From: Methanoregulaceae archaeon
GTDB taxonomy: Archaea > Halobacteriota > Methanomicrobia > Methanomicrobiales > Methanospirillaceae
Reading direction: 5' to 3'
Assembly (NCBI GenBank): GCA_028679275.1
Contig: JAJRBV010000029.1
Span: 1-8,099 of the forward strand
Length of the DNA: 8,099 bases
The notes below the pieces were generated by a model. The model was not told the origin of the DNA, made no database searches, and was given only the letters and a program-made list of their open reading frames with translations. Below, one piece after another: positions 1-4,557 of the stretch. Position 1 is the first letter of the stretch; every line of letters begins with the position of its first letter. The position numbers were made by a program, and so were the translations under genes.

Positions 1-236
1 CATTATAATGACAACAATGTTGCTCTTTTGCGGATAAATACATTGGGCAGGTGGCATAAGCGGGATCCTCAGGAGTTCGATGGAAAGGACCACTGCATCA
101 TTCGTTACTCGTGCAGTGTCAGGGATACTGGTGCAGGGATGCGTGTACACCAGACTCACATGGAGAAAGTCCGGGAATACTCCGAAATGAAAGCGATGAA
201 AAAAATTATGACGCCCTGTCAGGTTTTTTGTTGGTA
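1..236. other. Left edge, no convincing gene
   Basis: This stretch lies downstream of the minus-strand CARDB-CAP gene and shows no recognisable coding sequence. One plus-strand frame is open from base 1 to 303, but its translation is rich in Cys, His, Met and Trp, matches no family I recognise, and runs antiparallel into the end of the CARDB-CAP gene, so I do not call it. Visible structure: the palindrome CATTATAATG at 1-10, the inverted repeat CAACA-A-TGTTG at 12-22, a 7-bp inverted repeat CACTGCA/TGCAGTG (91-97 and 112-118), a 6-bp one CTGGTG/CACCAG (128-133 and 148-153), and a weak CCTG-T-CAGG followed by T6 near 216-229. A CAT at 1-3 could be the start of a gene running leftward out of the window, but nothing supports it. 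Confidence 0.4.
199..205 (-). terminator. Oligo-T terminator after the CARDB-CAP gene
   Basis: Reading the minus strand, a run of seven T residues occurs about 31 bases after the stop codon of the CARDB-CAP gene. Archaeal RNA polymerase stops at oligo-T tracts without needing a strong hairpin, so this is the likely transcript end. The nearby CCTGACAGG is only a 4-bp palindrome and is not a convincing stem. Confidence 0.45.
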
Positions 237-1973
237 TCAGGGTCTGCCAAAGTCCTGTGTGGCGATAAATCCGTACGGACTCGAGCTGCGGTCAGGCTCG
301 TAAACGACACCGATTCCAATCCGGGTATACGCTGAACTGAGGATATTCTCCCTGTGTCCCGTGCTCTGCATCCACATCTCCTGTACAAAATACCTGCCTG
401 CTTCATCAGGACTGCTGCTGAGGGTAAATGCAGATGTTGCGGCGATATTTTCTGCGGCTGCCGAGTAGCGGTACCCTGCAGCTGCCATTCGCTGGAACGG
501 GGAGAGCCCGTCAGGGTTGGCATGGCTGAAAAAGTTCCTCTCCTTCATATCGAGACTGTGGGCCCGGGCGACCGAGGTCAGAAGAGGATCCTGGACAAGA
601 GGACTGACACCGGAGGCAATCCGCTCCTGGTTGGTGTATTTCAGGATCGCGGCTTCGACTTGTGCTTCCACCGAACCACCCGGCACAGGCCAGGTGATCG
701 TTACCGGACCGTTATCAAACGCAACGTTATTCCCCTCATCAATCTCCCTTATGACATCTGCCTGATCGATGATCGTTCCAAGATAGTAGGTCCCGGCAGC
801 GATGGTGGCAGGGAGTGCAATATTCCCGCCAACGGTCACCGTTGAACCTGCCGATACGGAGGGGACGGACACTGACCCGATGTACGAATCCCCCGGTGTG
901 ATGACCTTATCAGTGGAGAGATACAGTGCTGCCAGTGAACTGCCCGAAAAGGTCGTCCCATTGTTCCTGACAAGGATCTGCACTGCAAGCGCGTTCCCTG
1001 CAGTTCCGGAATCGGGGCCGTTAACAGAGAGAGCAAACAGGTCAGGTTTCAGGATTATGGCAGGGGAGGGGGCAGGGCTGGGTGTCGGCCCTGGTATCTG
1101 CCCGGCCTGTACTGTCACGGGGTTGCTGAATCCTGCATTGTTTCCTTCATTCTTTTCAGCAATCCTCCCGCTTCCATCCGCTATGGCACACAGATAGACC
1201 GTTCCGGAAATCTGAGACGGAATCGCGAGAGAATTCGACACGGTTCTTGAGGTCCCCGGAGAGATGGGGGAGAGGTAGGCTCTGCCAAGGTAGGTATCCC
1301 CGGTGTCTTGAACGGTATCGGCCGAGAGGTAGTAATAGAGGTAGGAATACGGGGCATGAGCTCCTCCTTCATTCCGGACTGTTGTTGAAAGCGATGCCTT
1401 CCCTCCCGGAACCGCCACTGGGGGCGTGATCATCCCTGATATGACCAGGTCGGGTTTTTGAGCCTGGGTCGTAACGGGGGTTGCTCCGGGGGATGGTACC
1501 GGTGTCGGGGTGACTGTCGGCAGCCTCGGACCTATCGTCAGGCGATCGCTTATTCCGATATTATTTTCCTCATTACCCTCGGAAATCCGGTTTGAACCGT
1601 CTGCCTTTGCAAGAATGTAAAAGGATCCGGCAGGAACTGACGGAACCAGTGCAGAACAGGAGACCGCCCGTGAACCTGCCGGCGCCAGGGAAGCGGAATA
1701 TGCTCTCCCAAGATATGAATCCGAGCTGTCAATGACCATATCCTTCGAAATATAGAAGTACGTATAGGAATACGAGGAATCTCCACTGCCCGCATTCTTC
1801 ACCGTTGCTGAAAGGAAAACCTTACCCCCCAAAACCGCAGATGACGGGGCCGTAACCCCTGTGATAATGAGATCGGGTTGGCTTTGTTCTGCTGCAGCGA
1901 CCGGATGTGCACAGAGTATCGCACATCCGAGGATGAGCAGCACGGCGAATGCAATGGATGAAGATCTTCCCAT
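237..1973 (-). CDS. Secreted protein, three CARDB domains plus C-terminal CAP/SCP (YkwD-like) domain
   Basis: This is a 578-residue exported protein. Residues 1-28 are a signal peptide (basic start, hydrophobic core at 7-21, Ala-rich cleavage region AAA-E). Three CARDB (cell-adhesion-related, Ig-like) repeats follow at about 33-147, 173-289 and 309-427. Each ends in the same kind of signature: DGSNRISEGNEENN, DGSGRIAEKNEGNN and DQADVIREIDEGNN. The linkers at 150-172 and 290-308 are rich in Thr, Pro and Ser. Residues 437-576 form a CAP/SCP domain of the bacterial/archaeal YkwD type, with NQER (448-451), FFSHANPDG (His484), AENIA (Glu508) and GHRENIL (His540, Glu542), so the cavity residues are present. 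No C-terminal anchor is seen, so it is probably secreted or bound to the surface through CARDB. The substrate is unknown; family members have been linked to peptidase or ligand-binding roles, which I cannot assign here. The ATG is preceded by AAGGA at a suitable distance. The gene lies 71 bases after the thioredoxin gene and may be read with it. Confidence 0.88.
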   Translation of the reverse strand: MGRSSSIAFAVLLILGCAILCAHPVAAAEQSQPDLIITGVTAPSSAVLGGKVFLSATVKNAGSGDSSYSYTYFYISKDMVIDSSDSYLGRAYSASLAPAGSRAVSCSALVPSVPAGSFYILAKADGSNRISEGNEENNIGISDRLTIGPRLPTVTPTPVPSPGATPVTTQAQKPDLVISGMITPPVAVPGGKASLSTTVRNEGGAHAPYSYLYYYLSADTVQDTGDTYLGRAYLSPISPGTSRTVSNSLAIPSQISGTVYLCAIADGSGRIAEKNEGNNAGFSNPVTVQAGQIPGPTPSPAPSPAIILKPDLFALSVNGPDSGTAGNALAVQILVRNNGTTFSGSSLAALYLSTDKVITPGDSYIGSVSVPSVSAGSTVTVGGNIALPATIAAGTYYLGTIIDQADVIREIDEGNNVAFDNGPVTITWPVPGGSVEAQVEAAILKYTNQERIASGVSPLVQDPLLTSVARAHSLDMKERNFFSHANPDGLSPFQRMAAAGYRYSAAAENIAATSAFTLSSSPDEAGRYFVQEMWMQSTGHRENILSSAYTRIGIGVVYEPDRSSSPYGFIATQDFGRP

Positions 1974-1994
1974 ATTGTTCCTTTTTATCCCGTA

Positions 1995-2008
1995 TCACTA
2001 TCAAGTGA
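1995..2008. repeat. Short inverted repeat upstream of the CARDB-CAP gene
   Basis: TCACT-ATCA-AGTGA is a perfect 5-bp inverted repeat with a 4-base spacer, located 22 bases upstream of the CARDB-CAP start in the 71-base gap after the thioredoxin gene. It could be a small operator or an RNA hairpin. No T-run follows it on the minus strand, so it is not a good terminator. It could also be chance. Confidence 0.25.
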
Positions 2009-2044
2009 CCAGAACCTGCCTGTTCATTCGTCTATTCTGATTGT

Positions 2045-2443
2045 TCACCCATATCCGGTGATATCATAATTGACCAGGGTGGATTTTGCAATACATGCTG
2101 CACCGGATGCCAGTCCTTCGTCCACCATTCTCTTCAAAAGGGCGGGATACACGGCTCCCACCATCTCCTGGAATGGTTTTCCGGTGCAGAACATTTTGAA
2201 GGTGGGAGTGCTCCGGACGCCATATCGCTCTGCGGTCCACTGGCTGCTGGTGATATCGAGGCGGGCAAATGACACGACTCCTTCATACTCTTTTGCATAC
2301 TGCCTGAAATACGGCTCCATGGTCCGGCAATGAGGACAGGTAGGGCTGTAAAACATGACAAGCACCGGTTTATCCGATTGCTCCACCAGGTGCTCCCATG
2401 TCAGATCCGTAAGTTCAATAAGAGGCTCCCCCGCCACAGGCAT
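2045..2443 (-). CDS. Thioredoxin-fold protein with CPHC active site
   Basis: This 132-residue thioredoxin-family protein probably carries out thiol-disulfide exchange in the cytoplasm, since no signal peptide or membrane segment is visible. The beta strand VLVMFYS (28-33 region) leads into the redox motif CPHC at 36-39. The cis-proline motif STPT follows with Pro80, and the downstream strand and helix (83-110) complete the fold. The motif differs from classical thioredoxin WCGPC: CPHC is the DsbA-type sequence, and the usual Trp before the first Cys is replaced by Thr. Two extra cysteines, Cys86 and Cys117, lie outside the motif. The tail after about residue 112 goes beyond the core fold. The ATG has an AGGGGA ribosome binding site four to five bases upstream and a TATA-like element further up. 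Its redox partner is unknown; neighbouring genes give no clear link to phosphate uptake. Confidence 0.85.
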   Translation of the reverse strand: MPVAGEPLIELTDLTWEHLVEQSDKPVLVMFYSPTCPHCRTMEPYFRQYAKEYEGVVSFARLDITSSQWTAERYGVRSTPTFKMFCTGKPFQEMVGAVYPALLKRMVDEGLASGAACIAKSTLVNYDITGYG

Positions 2444-2477
2444 TTCCCCTTGAAAAGATAATGGGGTGGTGTTTTCT

Positions 2478-2489
2478 GATATAGTTTAT
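2478..2489 (-). promoter_or_regulatory. TATA-box candidate for the thioredoxin gene
   Basis: On the minus strand this reads ATAAACTATATC, an AT-rich TATA-like element in an otherwise mixed 109-base intergenic stretch. A start about 25 bases downstream would fall near 2458, leaving a leader of roughly 15 bases that includes the AGGGGA ribosome binding site. This suggests the thioredoxin gene has its own promoter rather than depending on read-through from the AbrB-PhoU gene. Confidence 0.4.
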
Positions 2490-2552
2490 GCCAGCTTTTC
2501 TGCACCGGCGTGGAGAAACGAGGATGAGCCGGCGAAGCGTACCCTGCCCGTT

Positions 2553-3560
2553 TCAGACCTTCTCATCAACCAGGTAATTGATGACGCTCTCCGATATATC
2601 CCCCGCGTACTCCCCGGAGCGCCGGATGCTTTCAGCGATGTACCGGAGTGATACGGCGACAAATGGATCCTTTTTCATCGCGAGGATGTTAATATTTTCG
2701 CAGATCTCCTCCAGTTTCTCCACATGCTCGATGTTGTTATGGGATCCCCGTATATCCTCGTTGAAAAACGATATGATGCTTTTATCAAAAATCGACAGCG
2801 CCAGCGTGTTTGCTTTTTTAATCGCGGCAAGCACTTCAGCATCCACCTGGTTTTCCGGCATCTTCTTGGTATTCTCTGCAATCCGGACGGCATGGTCCCC
2901 GATTCTCTCGATAATCCGGCTGATGATATAGGTATTGACAACTTTACTCGTGGAGACTTCCATTTTCCTCGCGAGACTTGCATTTTTCAGGATGATGTTC
3001 GTCTGGCGGGCGATCAGCCAGTGCAGGCGATCCACGTCATTGTCCCGGGCGATGACGTCATCTCCAAGGCTCCTGTTCCGGGACTCAAGGGCAATCATTG
3101 TATCGAGGTGCATGTTTTTTACGATCACAAACATCCGCTTGATGGTGTTCTCAAACGGCATCTCGACCGGATTGAGAAGATCTTTCAGGATGATCTTCGT
3201 GTCAGTCTCCTCCACTACCTCGGGCCCGATCGTCATCTGGGCAAAGTCGCGCACCACCATCCTGACAGGGGCACTGATACGGGTTTTTGAAGAAATGGTG
3301 ATGGTCGTATACCCGGCGATGTAGGATCCGATCAGCATCCGGAAGAGGAAGGTTGGTTCATCAGTAGCACTGACGTCAAATTTCTTCTCGCGCTGGAACT
3401 GGCCTTCCGTAATGTCCCGTGTGACAAGCAGGGTCCCGTCAGGCTGCGCAACAAGGCCCAGGGGATCGTTTTTCTTTATCTGCTGCGCTTCTGCCCAGTC
3501 CTTCGGGAGGGTGATTACGTAGGACGATCCTCCTGTAATCTGAACTTTTCGTATCTCCAT
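2553..3560 (-). CDS. AbrB/SpoVT-domain PhoU-family phosphate uptake regulator
   Basis: This is a 335-residue predicted phosphate-responsive regulator. Residues 1-50 resemble a SpoVT/AbrB (swapped-hairpin) DNA-binding domain: MEIRKVQITGGSSYVITLPKD, then a second strand pair ending GTLLVTRD. After a connecting region (50-135) come two PhoU-like helical repeats, about 140-235 and 245-335. The first carries the canonical metal-site sequence IIERIGDHAVRIAEN (Glu218, Asp222). The second has the variant AESIRRSGEYAGDISES (Glu310, Glu317, Asp321). PhoU proteins bridge the Pst transporter and signalling; the added DNA-binding domain suggests direct transcriptional control, which is inferred. The gene is divergent from pstS, with 97 bases between the starts, and autoregulation plus control of pst through the shared repeats is plausible. 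The ATG has a weak AGGA 11 bases upstream. The call is firm for domain content and softer for function. Confidence 0.88.
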   Translation of the reverse strand: MEIRKVQITGGSSYVITLPKDWAEAQQIKKNDPLGLVAQPDGTLLVTRDITEGQFQREKKFDVSATDEPTFLFRMLIGSYIAGYTTITISSKTRISAPVRMVVRDFAQMTIGPEVVEETDTKIILKDLLNPVEMPFENTIKRMFVIVKNMHLDTMIALESRNRSLGDDVIARDNDVDRLHWLIARQTNIILKNASLARKMEVSTSKVVNTYIISRIIERIGDHAVRIAENTKKMPENQVDAEVLAAIKKANTLALSIFDKSIISFFNEDIRGSHNNIEHVEKLEEICENINILAMKKDPFVAVSLRYIAESIRRSGEYAGDISESVINYLVDEKV

Positions 3561-3571
3561 GGTACTGGTAA

Positions 3572-3575
3572 TCCT
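3572..3575 (-). promoter_or_regulatory. Weak ribosome binding site of the AbrB-PhoU gene
   Basis: The minus strand reads AGGA here, 11 bases before the ATG at 3560. It is the only Shine-Dalgarno-like sequence near the start, and its spacing is longer than usual. Confidence 0.3.
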
Positions 3576-3585
3576 GGATAAGTTT

Positions 3586-3615
3586 CTCTATATACTCTAT
3601 ATATACATAGAGTAT
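3586..3615. promoter_or_regulatory. Repeat-built operator candidate between AbrB-PhoU gene and pstS
   Basis: The 9-base unit CTCTATATA is repeated exactly in tandem at 3586-3594 and 3595-3603. Overlapping it is a perfect 9-bp inverted repeat, ATACTCTAT (3592-3600) and ATAGAGTAT (3607-3615), with a 6-base AT-rich spacer. This gives three copies of a CTCTAT half-site, two direct and one inverted. The minus-strand TATA candidates for the AbrB-PhoU gene (within 3586-3606) lie inside these repeats, while the pstS TATA box starts 15 bases to the right. A protein bound here would be expected to block the leftward promoter and could act from upstream on the rightward one. The AbrB-PhoU protein is the natural candidate ligand, but nothing in the sequence proves it. 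Confidence 0.5.
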
Positions 3616-3629
3616 CCATCGGAAAATGG

Positions 3630-3638
3630 TTTATAAAT
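3630..3638 (+). promoter_or_regulatory. TATA box of the pst operon
   Basis: TTTATAAAT is a good archaeal TATA box, with purine-rich GGAAAA about four bases upstream in the region where the BRE is expected. A start 22-27 bases downstream falls at or within a few bases of the pstS ATG at 3658, which suggests a leaderless or nearly leaderless transcript from this promoter. Confidence 0.6.
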
Positions 3639-3657
3639 ATAGGCACCCTTGTAGGAT

Positions 3658-4554
3658 ATGGCAGCATCTTTTCATAAATGCTGGATGTTCGGGCTCGCAG
3701 CAGTCCTGATCATTGCAGTACTTGTCGCCGGGTGTACTCAGCAGCCCGGCGATGGCCAGTCTACCCCCACGACACCTGGCGGCCAGGCCACAACACCGCC
3801 CGCAACCGTTTCCGTGCTCAGGATCTCGGGATCGACCACCGTCCTTCCCATTGCCCAGAAAGCGGCTGACGCCTATATGAAGGATCACGCCTCGACCGAC
3901 ATCCAGATAGCGAGTGGCGGGTCATCAGTCGGTATCCAGGCCATAGGGGAGCAGACCGTCGACATTGGCATGTCCTCTCGCGACCTGAAGGCTGAGGAGA
4001 AGACCAAATACCCGGGACTTGTGCAGACGGTCATCGCCAACGACGGCATTGCCATCATCGTCAACCCGGCAAACACTGTCAGCGGGCTGACCATGGACCA
4101 GATCAAGGCCATCTACAACGGCAGCGTCACCAACTGGAAGACAGTGGGCGGGCCTGACCAGGCCATCGTCGTGGTGGGACGGGACAGCGCTTCCGGGACC
4201 CGTGAGTTCTTTACCGAATCGGTCATGAAGAAGACAAACTACACGAGCACCATGCTTGAGAAGAACTCGAACGGGGCGGTCAAGCAGACCATTACCCAGA
4301 CACCCGGCGCCATCGGCTATGTCGGCATCGGGTACATAGAAAAGGATGTCAAGGCTGTCCCCGTTGTCGTCAATGGCGCCCCGGTCCAGGCCTCCATCGG
4401 CACGGTCATCAGCAAGACCTACCCGATCTCCCGGCCGTTGCTGATGATCACCCAGGGCTCACCAACCGGACTTGCCAAGATCTATATCGACTTCATCCTC
4501 TCGCCCGCCGGACAGAAGATCGTCACTGAAGAAGGATTCGTCCCTCTCGCGTGA
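3658..4554 (+). CDS. pstS: Phosphate ABC transporter substrate-binding lipoprotein PstS
   Basis: This 298-residue phosphate-binding protein delivers phosphate to the permease from outside the membrane. A hydrophobic segment (11-23) ends in a lipobox-like LVAGC with Cys26, the likely lipid attachment point. A Gly/Pro/Thr/Gln-rich tether (27-50) precedes the globular domain. Phosphate-site motifs are in the expected order: GSTTVLP (58-64), GGSSVGI (87-93), SSRD (106-109) and RDSASGTREFF (175-185). The C-terminal part (SPAGQKIV) is typical of the family. An in-frame stop at 3652-3654 prevents an earlier start. The first ATG has only AGGAT two bases away, too close for a normal Shine-Dalgarno, and the TATA position fits a leaderless message. 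An internal ATG at 3685 (residue 10) is a possible alternative, but it would remove the only basic residue of the signal peptide. It is first in the pst operon, three bases before the permease gene. Confidence 0.95.
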   Translation: MAASFHKCWMFGLAAVLIIAVLVAGCTQQPGDGQSTPTTPGGQATTPPATVSVLRISGSTTVLPIAQKAADAYMKDHASTDIQIASGGSSVGIQAIGEQTVDIGMSSRDLKAEEKTKYPGLVQTVIANDGIAIIVNPANTVSGLTMDQIKAIYNGSVTNWKTVGGPDQAIVVVGRDSASGTREFFTESVMKKTNYTSTMLEKNSNGAVKQTITQTPGAIGYVGIGYIEKDVKAVPVVVNGAPVQASIGTVISKTYPISRPLLMITQGSPTGLAKIYIDFILSPAGQKIVTEEGFVPLA

Positions 4555-4555
4555 T
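4551..4555 (+). promoter_or_regulatory. Ribosome binding site of the fused permease, overlapping the pstS stop
   Basis: GTGAT contains the pstS stop codon TGA and sits two bases before the permease ATG. It matches the 3' part of the archaeal GGAGGTGATC consensus in the right register, so translation of the permease is probably coupled to termination of pstS. Confidence 0.5.
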
Positions 4556-4557
4556 CT

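Noticed and set aside
1..12. TATAAT as a bacterial -10 promoter box
   Set aside because: It is part of a palindrome at the window edge, no -35 partner can be seen, and the rest of the window looks archaeal.
1..303. A plus-strand frame open from the window edge to 303, containing a stretch (SVRDTGAGM) that recalls the ATP-binding box of histidine kinases
   Set aside because: No flanking kinase motifs follow, residue composition is atypical (many Cys, His, Met, Trp), and it overlaps the end of the well-supported CARDB-CAP gene on the other strand.
354..845. A 163-codon plus-strand open frame
   Set aside because: It is antisense to the CAP and third CARDB domain coding region, its translation is Cys/Arg-rich, and it matches nothing recognisable.
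2724..3290. A 188-codon plus-strand open frame opposite the AbrB-PhoU gene
   Set aside because: The minus-strand frame encodes clear PhoU motifs; the plus-strand translation has no recognisable domain and no ribosome site.
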